From Wenyingzhuangia heitensis (GTDB taxonomy: Bacteria > Bacteroidota > Bacteroidia > Flavobacteriales > Flavobacteriaceae), in assembly GCF_011762155.1 (NCBI RefSeq), contig NZ_JAASQL010000005.1, forward strand, positions 104,249 through 168,248: a DNA stretch of 64,000 nucleotides. Reading direction: 5' to 3'. A program made the position numbers and the translations under genes. The notes under the pieces are model-generated. The model did not search any database. It was not told the origin of the DNA and worked only from the letters and a program-made list of their open reading frames with translations. This document shows, piece after piece, positions 7,397 to 16,569 of the stretch. Positions within the stretch are counted from its first letter, which is position 1. Each line of letters opens with the position of its first letter.

Positions 7397-9715
7397 ATGT
7401 TTATCAAAAAAACATATATAATAGTATGTGTTTCATTACTATGCACAGTAATGTCACATGCCCAAAAAACAATTACCTCTAAAGTTTTAGGAAAAGATTT
7501 TAAAGAAATTATCAAAGGAGCTATTGTTACTACAAAACAATCTAAACAAACTACTTTAACAAACAATAAAGGAGATTTTACGATAGAATCAGCATCTGTA
7601 AATGATGAAATTTCTATTTCATTTTACGGATATCAATCTATAAGTTATAAAGCTAATAATGTACCCAAAACTATTTTGTTAGAAACATCATTAGAGTCTT
7701 TAAATCAGGTGATTATTTCTGCATCAAGACAAAAAGAGAACAAACACGATGTACCTGTTGCTATTTCTGTCGTCACCAAAAAAACAATGCAAGAAATGCA
7801 ACCGAATGATATTTCTGAAGTTCTAAACCAGAAACCAGGGGTGTTAATGGTAGATTTAGGAAACGAACAACATATGATGGCCATTCGTCAACCAATGACC
7901 ACAAAAAGTTTCTTTTTGTATTTAGAAGATGGGTTGCCAATTAGACCAACAGGAATTTTTAATCACAATGCGTTGTTAGAGACCAATGCTGCTGCTATAG
8001 AAAACTTAGAAATTATTAGAGGTGCTTATTCCTCTTTATACGGAAGTGAGGCCATTGGAGGAGCTGTAAACTTTATTACAGAAAAACCAACAGAAGAACT
8101 AAATATAGAGGTTGGAACTAGAGTAAATAATTTAGGATATCAAAGATTTGATGGAAAAGTTTCTGGAACAGTTGGTAAAACAGGAATTTATGTAAGTAGC
8201 TATAGATCTTCTATTGTTGATGGATTTAGAGATTATGGAGATTATGAAAAATCTGCTTTAACCGCTAAAATAACACATCAGTTTACAGATAAGTTTGATA
8301 TAGAAAATTCGGTAACTTATATTGATTATAGAAGTGATATGAGTGGTAGTATTGGAGAAGATGCTTTTCATAAAAAAGATTTTTCGTCTATTCATACATT
8401 TACATTTAGAGATGCAAAATCACTAAGAGCAACAAGTACCTTAAATTACAAGTGGAACGAAAATCAGAATTCTTTTGCCAAAGTGTATTATAGAAATAAT
8501 GATTTAAAACAAAACCCATCGTATAGAATATCTAATAGAGCGGCATTAAACGCTACCACAAAAACAGGTAATATCAATAAAAATAGTTTTGATTCTTATG
8601 GCCTTTTATTTCAACACAATGCCAAGCTATCTGATGTTTTTAAATACAGTGCTGGTGCGGTTGTAGATATTACAATCAATGATTATTATGCAGAGGAGTT
8701 AGAGGTGTTTAGAAATGCAGATGGAGTTTTTGAAAGTTTTAAACAATTAGGAACATTTGCATCTGATTACAATACAGATCTTGTAAACGTAGGAACTTTT
8801 TTTACAGGTGAATACAAGTTAACTTCTAACTTTAGATTAAATGGAGGGTTAAGAGTAGATGCGTTTGATTATCATTTTAAAAATAAATTAGGGGCTTCTG
8901 CAAGTTCATACAATGCACCCAATACCAATAATACTTTTTGGTCTGTAACTCCTAGAATTGGAATGGTGTATAAAAATAAAAACTATGGTGGGTATGCTAA
9001 TTATTCTAAAGGATTTGTGCCTCCTTCTGTAGGTGAATTATATGGGGAATCTGATGTTCCATTATTAGATCCGTCTAAGTTTAATAATTATGAAATAGGA
9101 ACGTTTACAAGCTTGTTTAAACATAGTTTGTATATAGACTTTGCACTTTATTATTTAGACGGAGAAGATGAAATTGTATCTGTTAGAACTATTGACACCA
9201 CTACGAATTTAGATAGTTATGAAAATAAAAATTCAGGTAGTTCTGAACATTATGGTTTAGAGTATAAAGTAGATTATAAGTTAAATAAAGAGATTTCTTT
9301 TAGAAATTCAGGTAGTATCTCTAAGCATAAATATAAAAGATTTGTAAGAACGGTCTCTGATGGTGCTTCTAGTACTAGTTTTAGCGGAAATGATATGCCA
9401 GGAGCTCCTAGTTATATAAATAATTTTGGAATTATTTACAAACCCAATTACTTAAAAGGATTGCGTTTAGGTTTTGAGTGGCAGTCTTTAGGGAAATATT
9501 ATACAGATAATGAAAATACCATAGAATATAACGGTTATGATGTGTTTAATTTTAGAACATCTTATAAGTTTTCTAAAATTTATCTGTGGATGAATTTATT
9601 GAATTTATCAGATAAAAATTACGCAACAAGAGCAAGTACAGGTTATGGATCTACTACGTTTACTCCAGGAAATCCTAGAAATATTACTGTAGGAATTAAA
9701 TATTCTATTCAATAA
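7397..9715 (+). CDS. TonB-dependent receptor with N-terminal carboxypeptidase-like domain
   Basis: A 772-residue outer-membrane receptor. The signal peptide (ending VMSHAQ) is followed by a CarboxypepD_reg-like beta-sandwich (about residues 24-100), a plug domain with RGAYSSLYGSEAIGGAVNF, and a 22-stranded-type barrel ending in the usual aromatic-rich strand (ITVGIKYSIQ). Family role: energy-dependent import of iron complexes, other metals, vitamins or glycans. The neighbours argue for a metal or metallophore: the PepSY membrane protein 6 bases downstream is typical of iron/haem/siderophore systems, and there is no SusD partner, which argues against glycans. The substrate is not readable from sequence. 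Confidence 0.85.
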   Translation: MFIKKTYIIVCVSLLCTVMSHAQKTITSKVLGKDFKEIIKGAIVTTKQSKQTTLTNNKGDFTIESASVNDEISISFYGYQSISYKANNVPKTILLETSLESLNQVIISASRQKENKHDVPVAISVVTKKTMQEMQPNDISEVLNQKPGVLMVDLGNEQHMMAIRQPMTTKSFFLYLEDGLPIRPTGIFNHNALLETNAAAIENLEIIRGAYSSLYGSEAIGGAVNFITEKPTEELNIEVGTRVNNLGYQRFDGKVSGTVGKTGIYVSSYRSSIVDGFRDYGDYEKSALTAKITHQFTDKFDIENSVTYIDYRSDMSGSIGEDAFHKKDFSSIHTFTFRDAKSLRATSTLNYKWNENQNSFAKVYYRNNDLKQNPSYRISNRAALNATTKTGNINKNSFDSYGLLFQHNAKLSDVFKYSAGAVVDITINDYYAEELEVFRNADGVFESFKQLGTFASDYNTDLVNVGTFFTGEYKLTSNFRLNGGLRVDAFDYHFKNKLGASASSYNAPNTNNTFWSVTPRIGMVYKNKNYGGYANYSKGFVPPSVGELYGESDVPLLDPSKFNNYEIGTFTSLFKHSLYIDFALYYLDGEDEIVSVRTIDTTTNLDSYENKNSGSSEHYGLEYKVDYKLNKEISFRNSGSISKHKYKRFVRTVSDGASSTSFSGNDMPGAPSYINNFGIIYKPNYLKGLRLGFEWQSLGKYYTDNENTIEYNGYDVFNFRTSYKFSKIYLWMNLLNLSDKNYATRASTGYGSTTFTPGNPRNITVGIKYSIQ

Positions 9716-9721
9716 CAACAG

Positions 9722-11131
9722 ATGAAAAAATCAACAATATTTAAAATACACAGGTATTTAAGCATTGTGTGCTTATTACCTGTGGTTTTATGGTGTGTAA
9801 GCGGTCTAACACATCCAATTATGGCCAATTGGTTTAGAATAACACCGGCACATAGATCGGCTCCAGCATTAAAAATAGATACGACTAAAATTCAACTTTC
9901 TTTAAAACAAGTAGCTAGTTTAAACAATATAAAAGAGTTTAGTAATGTTGGTGTAAAAACGATAGACACTAAAGTTTGTTATGTTTTTTTAAAAGAAAAC
10001 AAACAGGTTTTTTACAGTGCTTCAACAGGTGATTTTATAAAAGATGGGGCTGAAAAATATGCAACTTATTTGGCAAAATATTATTTAGGAAATACAGAGG
10101 CAAACGCTGTAAGTGTAAAAGTGGTCAGTTCTTTTACAGATGAGTACAAAGTAATTAATAGACACTTACCTGTGTATAAAGTTCGATTTAATGATGCTGA
10201 AAAATCTGATGTATTTGTACACATCGCTTCGGGTGGATTGGGAACCATTAACAACCGACTAAAACGATCTTATTTATGGATTTTTAGCAATTTTCACAAT
10301 TGGAGTTTTTTAGGAGATAACAATACCATAAAGCCCTTTTTTATTTTTACAATATCACTAAGCACTTTTGTGGTGGGGGTTTTAGGATTGTATATTTATT
10401 TTGGAAATAGAAAAAAATATAAAAAAAGAACGAAAAAAGCAGATAAATTAAAGAGAAGAAATGTACATAGATATATTTCTATTCCAGTTTCAATTTTCTT
10501 TTTAATGTTTTCTTTTAGTGGTGCGTATCATGCGTTTCAAAAATTTGAGAAGTACGATTTAAATCAATACGAACCTAAAGAGCAATTTGGTTTAAAAGAT
10601 ATAGAGACCTCTATTTTTAAAATTCAAAATAGTTCTAAAATTCAAAGATTATCTTTGGTCAAAATAAAAGAACAAACGTATTATAGAGTCCAGTTCTTAA
10701 AACAAAAAACAGCTACTTATTTTAATTCTAACTCTCTAGAAATCTTAAAAAAAGGAGATGAGATTTATGCAAAAGAAAGAGCTTTGGCGATTACAGGTGA
10801 AAAAGAAGTAGACATAAAAGAAACTAATTTTATTACTTTTTTTGAAAACAAATATGGATTTATCAACAAGCGATTGCCTGTGTATGAAATTGCTTTCAAC
10901 GATTCAGAAAACACAAGTTGTTTTGTTCAAACTTCATCGGGTATACCTGGTTCTATAGTAGATAAGTATAAAAAAAGAGAAGCTTTAAGTTTTATAATGT
11001 TACATAAATTTCATTTTCTAGATTTTTTAGGAAAAGGAACAAGAGATATAATTATAGCATTTGCTATTTTAAGCGTGCTGTTAATTTTGTTTAGCGGACT
11101 AAGGGTTTTTATCCAGATAATTAAAAAATAA
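9722..11131 (+). CDS. PepSY-associated transmembrane protein (iron-regulated membrane protein type)
   Basis: A 469-residue inner-membrane protein with about four transmembrane helices (near residues 10-30, 200-228, 250-272 and 440-465) and two similar periplasmic PepSY-like segments. The pairs RHLPVYKVRFNDAEKSD.FVH and KRLPVYEIAFNDSENTSCFV show an internal duplication. Histidines near the membrane (FHNWSFLG, NVHRYISI, GAYHAF, MLHKFHFLD) resemble those of PiuB-like proteins, some of which are thought to act as reductases for imported ferric complexes. It follows the TonB receptor by 6 bases, so both belong to one uptake operon. The exact activity is uncertain. Confidence 0.8.
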   Translation: MKKSTIFKIHRYLSIVCLLPVVLWCVSGLTHPIMANWFRITPAHRSAPALKIDTTKIQLSLKQVASLNNIKEFSNVGVKTIDTKVCYVFLKENKQVFYSASTGDFIKDGAEKYATYLAKYYLGNTEANAVSVKVVSSFTDEYKVINRHLPVYKVRFNDAEKSDVFVHIASGGLGTINNRLKRSYLWIFSNFHNWSFLGDNNTIKPFFIFTISLSTFVVGVLGLYIYFGNRKKYKKRTKKADKLKRRNVHRYISIPVSIFFLMFSFSGAYHAFQKFEKYDLNQYEPKEQFGLKDIETSIFKIQNSSKIQRLSLVKIKEQTYYRVQFLKQKTATYFNSNSLEILKKGDEIYAKERALAITGEKEVDIKETNFITFFENKYGFINKRLPVYEIAFNDSENTSCFVQTSSGIPGSIVDKYKKREALSFIMLHKFHFLDFLGKGTRDIIIAFAILSVLLILFSGLRVFIQIIKK

Positions 11132-11173
11132 ATTAAGAAATGGTATCTTAGTTCTAGGAAAAACAATCTAACT

Positions 11174-11704
11174 ATGAAGAAATATTTTTTATACGGTGTT
11201 GCCGTAATTGTCATCACTATTATTGTATTAGGTAGCATAGCTCCTAAAGAAGCAACTGTAGAACGTTCTATTGTAATTAACAAACCGGTAGCGGTTGTGT
11301 TTCCTTACTTTTTGGCTTTGCAAAACATGGAAGATTATTCTCCATGGCAAGAAAGAGACACAAAAACGATAAATGAATACAGAGGTGCAGGAAACACAGT
11401 AGGATCTGTACACAGATGGATTTCCGAGTTAGATCAAGTAGGAGTTGGAGAGCAAGAAATTAAAATGATAACACCTAATAAAGAAATTGTGTCTGAATTA
11501 AGATTTGAAAAACCTTATGAATCTACCTCTAAAGGATATTTTAAATTTAAAGAAGTAGCACAAGGAACAGAAGTAACTTGGGGATATACAGGTGCTTTTG
11601 GATTTGTAGAAGGAATTTTTATGATGTTTATGGATATGGATAAAATTTTGGGTAAAGATTTTAGTCAAGGTTTGGCAAAAGCAAAATCTAATTTAGAAAA
11701 ATAA
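11174..11704 (+). CDS. SRPBCC/polyketide-cyclase-like protein
   Basis: A 176-residue protein with an N-terminal hydrophobic segment (about residues 4-22) and one START/SRPBCC fold. The usual opening is present (ATVERSIVINKPVAVVFPYF, then NMEDYSPWQERD), and the closing strand and helix contain GTEVTWGYTGAFGF. The family binds hydrophobic small molecules; the ligand is unknown. It begins 42 bases after the PepSY gene and may be co-transcribed with it, although nothing ties it to metal uptake. A weak hairpin with a T-run follows before menC. Confidence 0.8.
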   Translation: MKKYFLYGVAVIVITIIVLGSIAPKEATVERSIVINKPVAVVFPYFLALQNMEDYSPWQERDTKTINEYRGAGNTVGSVHRWISELDQVGVGEQEIKMITPNKEIVSELRFEKPYESTSKGYFKFKEVAQGTEVTWGYTGAFGFVEGIFMMFMDMDKILGKDFSQGLAKAKSNLEK

Positions 11705-11729
11705 AGAAATCAACCTATAAAAAACAAAC

Positions 11730-11757
11730 CTTTTGATCTAAGTCAAAAGATTTTTTT
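11730..11757 (+). terminator. Weak hairpin with T-run before menC
   Basis: CTTTTGA (11730-11736) pairs with TCAAAAG (11743-11749) across a six-base loop, followed by seven or more T. The T-run ends six bases before the menC ATG, an arrangement like that upstream of menA. Confidence 0.45.
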
Positions 11758-11762
11758 AATGT

Positions 11763-12797
11763 ATGAGAGCGAGTTATAAAAAGTATATTTTAAATTTTAA
11801 GCAGGCCTCAGGAACCTCTAGGGGTGTGTTAAGAAACAAGGAAACATATTTTATTTTGTTAGAAAATAACGGAAAAATAGGATATGGAGAAACAGGATTG
11901 TTTAGAGGATTAAGTGCTGATGATAGACCTGATTATGAAGAAAAACTAACATGGGGTTGTCATAATATTCATTTGGGACTTCAAGAGTTATTAATACAGT
12001 TAATTGAGTTTCCTTCTATCCAATTTGGTTTAGAACAAGCTTTTTTATCCTTAGAAAGTAGTACAGGTTTTAATATATTTCCATCGGATTTTACTCAAAA
12101 TAAAGCTAGTATTCCTATCAATGGTTTGGTTTGGATGGGAACTGAAAGCTTTATGCAAGAACAAATAGCATCTAAATTAAAAGCAGGGTTTACCACCATA
12201 AAAATGAAAATTGGTGCTATTGATTTTGATACAGAAATTAAATTATTAACCGTTATCAGAAACCAATATTCAGCTAAAGAAATTACATTAAGAGTAGATG
12301 CTAATGGAGCTTTTACCCCTAAAAATGCATTGAGTAAATTAGAACAATTGGCAAAGTTAGACATTCATTCTATAGAACAACCCATTAAACAAGGGCAGTT
12401 AAAAGCAATGAAAGAATTGTGTCTAAAGACTCCAGTACCTATTGCTTTAGACGAGGAATTGATTGGTGTTTATTATAAAGAAGAAAAACAACAAATTGTA
12501 GAAGAAATAAATCCACAGTACCTTATTTTAAAACCCAGTTTGGTAGGTGGAATTAAAGGGAGTAATGAGTGGATAGAATTGGCAAACAAACAAAATATTC
12601 CTTATTGGATAACCTCAGCCTTAGAAAGTAATATTGGTTTAAATGCCATAAGTCAATACACCTATACTTTGGGAGTTTCATTACCACAAGGTTTAGGAAC
12701 GGGTAGTTTGTATACCAATAATATAGAAAGCCCTTTAGAGGTAATAAATGGAAATATACAATACAATACAAAAAAAGCATGGAAAATAAATATATAG
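11763..12797 (+). CDS. menC: o-Succinylbenzoate synthase MenC
   Basis: An enolase-superfamily enzyme of 344 residues that dehydrates SHCHC to o-succinylbenzoate in menaquinone synthesis. The N-terminal capping domain (ETGLFRGLSADDRP) precedes the barrel with the superfamily residues in order: KMKIG (catalytic Lys pair), RVDANGAF (metal Asp), IEQP (metal Glu), ALDEEL (metal Asp/Glu) and LKPSLVGG (second catalytic Lys), then the WITSALES region. A dipeptide epimerase is the main alternative in this superfamily, but menA and menE in the same window favour MenC. The gene overlaps the CPBP gene by 19 bases, implying translational coupling. Confidence 0.85.
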   Translation: MRASYKKYILNFKQASGTSRGVLRNKETYFILLENNGKIGYGETGLFRGLSADDRPDYEEKLTWGCHNIHLGLQELLIQLIEFPSIQFGLEQAFLSLESSTGFNIFPSDFTQNKASIPINGLVWMGTESFMQEQIASKLKAGFTTIKMKIGAIDFDTEIKLLTVIRNQYSAKEITLRVDANGAFTPKNALSKLEQLAKLDIHSIEQPIKQGQLKAMKELCLKTPVPIALDEELIGVYYKEEKQQIVEEINPQYLILKPSLVGGIKGSNEWIELANKQNIPYWITSALESNIGLNAISQYTYTLGVSLPQGLGTGSLYTNNIESPLEVINGNIQYNTKKAWKINI

Positions 12798-13693
12798 CAC
12801 AAGCAAGTAAGGGAAATTCTCAAGCTTGGAGATATGTTGTGGGAATTGTAATTGTAATCGTACTAACAGGATTGTTTTCTTTGCCTTATAATTTTGCTAT
12901 AGCTTCCAAAATAGATTCAGGAACTGCCGATGCTACTAGAATACAAGATTTTAGTTATTTAATGACATTGTTTGATAGCAATGTAAGTTTAATATTTATG
13001 ATGTTGCCTTTTGTAGGAAGTTTAGTAGGTCTCTATTTAGTAGTTATCAAACTACATAACGTTAGTTGGTCTGTGTTTAGCAGTAGTAGTTCTAAAATAG
13101 ACGTTAAAAAAATAGTCTTTTCCTTTTTGTTATGGGGAACAATAAGTGCTATGATAATTTTGTTGGGAGTCTTATTAAATCCAGAAGAGATTATTTTAAA
13201 CTTTAAACCAGCAAAATTTGCTCTTCTTTTTTTAATTGCAATTGTAATGATTCCTATTCAAACCAGTTTTGAAGAATATATATTTAGAGGGTATTTAATG
13301 CAAGGTTTGGGTTGGATTAGTAAAACAAGTTGGTTTCCATTAGTAGTTACCTCTATTGCTTTTGGTTTGATGCACATTGCCAATCCTGAGGTTGATAAAT
13401 TAGGAAATGGAATTATGGTTTTTTATATAGGTACAGGCTTGTTGCTAGGTGTTATCACTTTAATGGACGAAGGTATTGAGTTGTCTTTAGGTTTTCATGC
13501 AGCTAATAATTTAATTACAGCTTTGTTGGTTACTACAGATTGGACTGCTTTTCAGACCTATGCAATTTTTAAAGATTTTTCATCACCTAATTTAATGGCA
13601 GAATTAATTTTAATTGCGATTTTGTATCCGTTATTGCTTTTAGTGTTTGCTAAAAAATACCAATGGACTGGTTGGAAAGAAAAACTCGTCTAA
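12779..13693 (+). CDS. CPBP-family intramembrane metalloprotease
   Basis: A 304-residue membrane protein with about eight hydrophobic helices. The three CPBP (Abi/CAAX-protease-like) motifs are visible: FEEYIFRGYLMQG with the Glu-Glu and Arg, FGLMHIANPE with the conserved His, and GFHAANNL with the last His. The family includes the Rce1 CAAX protease and bacterial enzymes linked to peptide modification or immunity, but most bacterial members have no known substrate. The reading frame starts inside menC (19-base overlap). This suggests co-translation with menaquinone synthesis, but no functional link is established. Confidence 0.85.
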   Translation: MENKYIAQASKGNSQAWRYVVGIVIVIVLTGLFSLPYNFAIASKIDSGTADATRIQDFSYLMTLFDSNVSLIFMMLPFVGSLVGLYLVVIKLHNVSWSVFSSSSSKIDVKKIVFSFLLWGTISAMIILLGVLLNPEEIILNFKPAKFALLFLIAIVMIPIQTSFEEYIFRGYLMQGLGWISKTSWFPLVVTSIAFGLMHIANPEVDKLGNGIMVFYIGTGLLLGVITLMDEGIELSLGFHAANNLITALLVTTDWTAFQTYAIFKDFSSPNLMAELILIAILYPLLLLVFAKKYQWTGWKEKLV

Positions 13694-13749
13694 AATTTAT
13701 TGTCTCTTTTTAAATTCTTCTGTACTTTTAAATTAAACCTAAACACCTT

Positions 13750-14325
13750 ATGAATAAAGAATATTTTGCCCATGAAACCGCTGTAATAGACGAAGGTTGC
13801 AAAATTGGAAAAGGAACTAAAGTTTGGCATTTTAGTCATATTATGCCCAATTGTGTAATAGGAGCAAATTGTAATATAGGTCAGAATGTTGTGGTGTCTC
13901 CACAGGTAGTTTTAGGAACCAATGTTAAGGTGCAAAACAATGTATCTATTTATACGGGAGTAATTTGTGAAGATGATGTGTTTTTAGGACCTTCTATGGT
14001 TTTTACCAATGTAATAAATCCACGTAGTGCTGTGGTTCGTAAAAATGAATATAAAGAAACGTTGGTAAAAAAAGGAGCCAGTATTGGAGCCAATGCAACT
14101 ATTGTTTGTGGGAATCCTATTGGGGAATATGCCCTAATAGGTGCAGGTGCTGTGGTAACAAAAGAGGTTTTGCCTTATGCTTTGGTGGTGGGGAATCCAT
14201 CTAAGCAAATTGGATGGGTAAGTGAATACGGACATCGATTAAATTTTAATAAAGCAGGTATTGCTATTTGCTTAGAATCCAATCAAAAATATAAACTAGT
14301 AAACGAAAAAGTATCAAGAATCTAA
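13750..14325 (+). CDS. WbpD-like UDP-2,3-diacetamido sugar N-acetyltransferase
   Basis: A left-handed beta-helix acyltransferase of 191 residues made of hexapeptide repeats (for example CKIGKGTKVWHFSHI, VIGANCNIGQNVVVSP and ASIGANATIVCGNPIG). It has the loop VFTNVINPRSAVVRKNEY, characteristic of WbpD/WlbB enzymes, which acetylate the 3-amino group of UDP-2-acetamido-3-amino-2,3-dideoxy-glucuronate for surface polysaccharide. The first residues (YFAHETAVIDEGCKIG) also match the family. No other O-antigen gene lies beside it; the next gene, two bases away, encodes a Wzi/RemB-like outer-membrane protein, which fits a surface-polysaccharide role. A -7-like TACTTTTA lies in the 56-base spacer upstream. 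Confidence 0.8.
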   Translation: MNKEYFAHETAVIDEGCKIGKGTKVWHFSHIMPNCVIGANCNIGQNVVVSPQVVLGTNVKVQNNVSIYTGVICEDDVFLGPSMVFTNVINPRSAVVRKNEYKETLVKKGASIGANATIVCGNPIGEYALIGAGAVVTKEVLPYALVVGNPSKQIGWVSEYGHRLNFNKAGIAICLESNQKYKLVNEKVSRI

Positions 14326-14327
14326 CT

Positions 14328-16013
14328 ATGAAAAAACTACTATCTATTATTGTCTTAACAGCAGGGCTGGTACAGGCACAAGAAAAAGAAATTTTTCCAG
14401 AACATTCTAGTCAGTTAAGAATTCCATTTAATCACAGTACTTACAGTGTTTTTGAAAAAGGAATTTACGAAGCTGAGAATAGCCATACAGCTATAAAACC
14501 TTATATCTATAACGTGGTAAGCAAAGATGCTGGATTGGATACTTATAAATCGTCATTATTAAAAGATAAAAAAACGTGGGGAGGAAGAAAGTTATGGAAC
14601 GAACATTTAATGGAAGCCAAAGGTAAGGATTATTGGTTAAATTTAGATGTTTTATTAGATGCTAGTGTTGGAAAAGAAAATGGAAATATAGGAACAACTA
14701 TAGAGAATACTAGAATTTTAAAAGTAGAAGGTCAGTTAGGAAAAAAGCTATCTTTTTCTGCAACTGCTTATGAAACTCAAGCTAAATTTCCTCAATATAT
14801 ATATGAGTATATAAAAATTCAACAGCCAGAGGATGGTGCTGGAATTATACCTGGTAGGGGAAAAGCAAAAGGGTTTGGAGAAACCGGTTTTGATTATGGA
14901 ATTTCTACAGGATATGTTTCTTATACACCTAATAAATTTATGAACGTTCAGTTTGGTCACGGACAAAATTTTATAGGAGACGGATACCGTTCTATGTTAT
15001 TGTCTGACGTTGCAGCTCCAAGAACGTATGCAAAATTAACCACAACGGTTGGTAAAGTACAGTATACTAATATTTGGACTTGGTTAAGAGATTTTAATTA
15101 TTCTATAGATACAGATCCTACAAACAATGCAGGACATAAAAGAAAGTATGGTGTGTTTCATCATTTAAGTTGGAATGTAACTCCTAAATTTAACCTTGGC
15201 TTTTTTGAAGGAATCATATCAGACAATTCAGGAACGTCAGGTTCTATGCAAGTAGAATATTTAAATCCAATTATATTTTATAAAAACATAGAGTTTGCCA
15301 ATGGTGAAGATGCAGGTAGTGGAGTTGTTGGTGTAGATGCAAAACTAAAAGTAGGAAAAAACAATTATGTATATACTCAGTTTTTGTTAGATGAATTTTC
15401 TGCGGATGAGTTTTTTAAATCAGGAGGATATTGGGGAAATAAATACGCATTGCAATTGGGAGCTAAGTTTTTTGATGCTTTTAATGTAAAAGGATTGCTG
15501 TTACAGGCTGAATACAACAGAGTAAAACCATTTACCTACTCACACGAAAAGCAACATAATTACGCTCATTTTGGACAGTCTTTAGCACATTTATGGGGGT
15601 CTAATTTTTGGGAGGCAATTTTTATTGCTCGCTATAATAAAAACAGATGGGGAGTAAATACAAAAATAGTATTAGGACAAAAAGGATTTGATATTGATGG
15701 AGATGCCACTTCTTATGGAGGAAACATTTTTGTAAATACAGGAACTAGAGCAAGTGATTACAACCAAGAAACGTTACAAGGGAATTTAGCCGATATTTTA
15801 AACGTAGATGTTGAGGTTAGTTATCTAATAAATCCATCTAACAACTTTAAAGTATTTGCAGGAGCATTGCTTAGAAATTTTTCGTCAGACAGCTCTATTA
15901 CCAGAGTAGGAATAGCACCAGAATCTACAGGTTTTACGTTTAACACAGAAGATACTAAATGGTTTATGGTGGGAGTAAAAGCAGATTTATTTAACAATTA
16001 TAGAGATTTTTAA
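14328..16013 (+). CDS. RemB/Wzi-like outer-membrane beta-barrel protein
   Basis: A 561-residue exported protein: signal peptide MKKLLSIIVLTAGLVQAQ, then a beta-barrel with the Wzi-like phrase FGHGQNFIGDGYRSMLLSD about 40 percent along. The C-terminus is a strand-type ending (KADLFNNYRDF). This is the pattern of the flavobacterial protein called RemB, linked to gliding and surface adhesion, and of Wzi proteins, which help attach capsule. I name it as that family rather than as proven RemB. Its position two bases after a WbpD-like acetyltransferase supports a link to surface polysaccharide. Confidence 0.65.
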   Translation: MKKLLSIIVLTAGLVQAQEKEIFPEHSSQLRIPFNHSTYSVFEKGIYEAENSHTAIKPYIYNVVSKDAGLDTYKSSLLKDKKTWGGRKLWNEHLMEAKGKDYWLNLDVLLDASVGKENGNIGTTIENTRILKVEGQLGKKLSFSATAYETQAKFPQYIYEYIKIQQPEDGAGIIPGRGKAKGFGETGFDYGISTGYVSYTPNKFMNVQFGHGQNFIGDGYRSMLLSDVAAPRTYAKLTTTVGKVQYTNIWTWLRDFNYSIDTDPTNNAGHKRKYGVFHHLSWNVTPKFNLGFFEGIISDNSGTSGSMQVEYLNPIIFYKNIEFANGEDAGSGVVGVDAKLKVGKNNYVYTQFLLDEFSADEFFKSGGYWGNKYALQLGAKFFDAFNVKGLLLQAEYNRVKPFTYSHEKQHNYAHFGQSLAHLWGSNFWEAIFIARYNKNRWGVNTKIVLGQKGFDIDGDATSYGGNIFVNTGTRASDYNQETLQGNLADILNVDVEVSYLINPSNNFKVFAGALLRNFSSDSSITRVGIAPESTGFTFNTEDTKWFMVGVKADLFNNYRDF

Positions 16014-16017
16014 GCCT

Positions 16018-16533
16018 ATGGATAAGAGTCAAATAACAGAAATGCCTTTTTTTTATGATAGATACATCAATTTAATAATTGATGGAGTTGATGTGTTGGA
16101 AGTATTAAAAACGACCCAAAATAACTTAGAGGAGTTAAAAGATGATTTTATCAGAAATAAAAATTATCAATACCAAGCTGTTAAGTGGACTCCCAAAGAT
16201 ATTTTACAACACTTGATTGATACCGAAAGAATTATGTCTTACCGAGCTTTGGTTTTGGCCAGAGGAGAGCAGCAAGACTTAATTGGATTTGAAGAAGATA
16301 AATATGCACAAAACACCAATGTAAGTAACAGAACGGTAGAAGATTTGTTGGAAGAGTTTAAACTAGTTAGGTCTGCAACTATTCATCAATTTAAACACTT
16401 TACAAAAGAGATGTTTGTAAAAACAGGTGAATGTTCCGGAATTCACGTAACTCCCTTAATATTTGGGTTTATATGTGTTGGGCATGTAAAACATCATATA
16501 AGTGTATTAAAAGAAAAGTATTTTATAAATTAA
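16018..16533 (+). CDS. DinB-family protein
   Basis: A 171-residue four-helix-bundle protein of the DinB/YfiT superfamily. The metal-binding histidines expected for the fold fit the positions DILQHLIDTERIM, near residue 65, and CVGHVKHHISVLKEKYF at the C-terminus. The family includes metal-dependent thiol transferases and many proteins of unknown function, so the activity is open. It starts 4 bases after the RemB-like gene and ends just before a bidirectional terminator shared with era. Confidence 0.85.
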   Translation: MDKSQITEMPFFYDRYINLIIDGVDVLEVLKTTQNNLEELKDDFIRNKNYQYQAVKWTPKDILQHLIDTERIMSYRALVLARGEQQDLIGFEEDKYAQNTNVSNRTVEDLLEEFKLVRSATIHQFKHFTKEMFVKTGECSGIHVTPLIFGFICVGHVKHHISVLKEKYFIN

Positions 16534-16535
16534 AC

Positions 16536-16567
16536 AAAAAAGCCACTCTAATTTAGAGTGGCTTTTT
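16536..16567. terminator. Bidirectional terminator between the DinB gene and era
   Basis: GCCACTCTAA and TTAGAGTGGC form a 10-bp stem with an A-run before and a T-run after. It can stop transcription from both converging genes. Confidence 0.85.
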
Positions 16568-16569
16568 TG

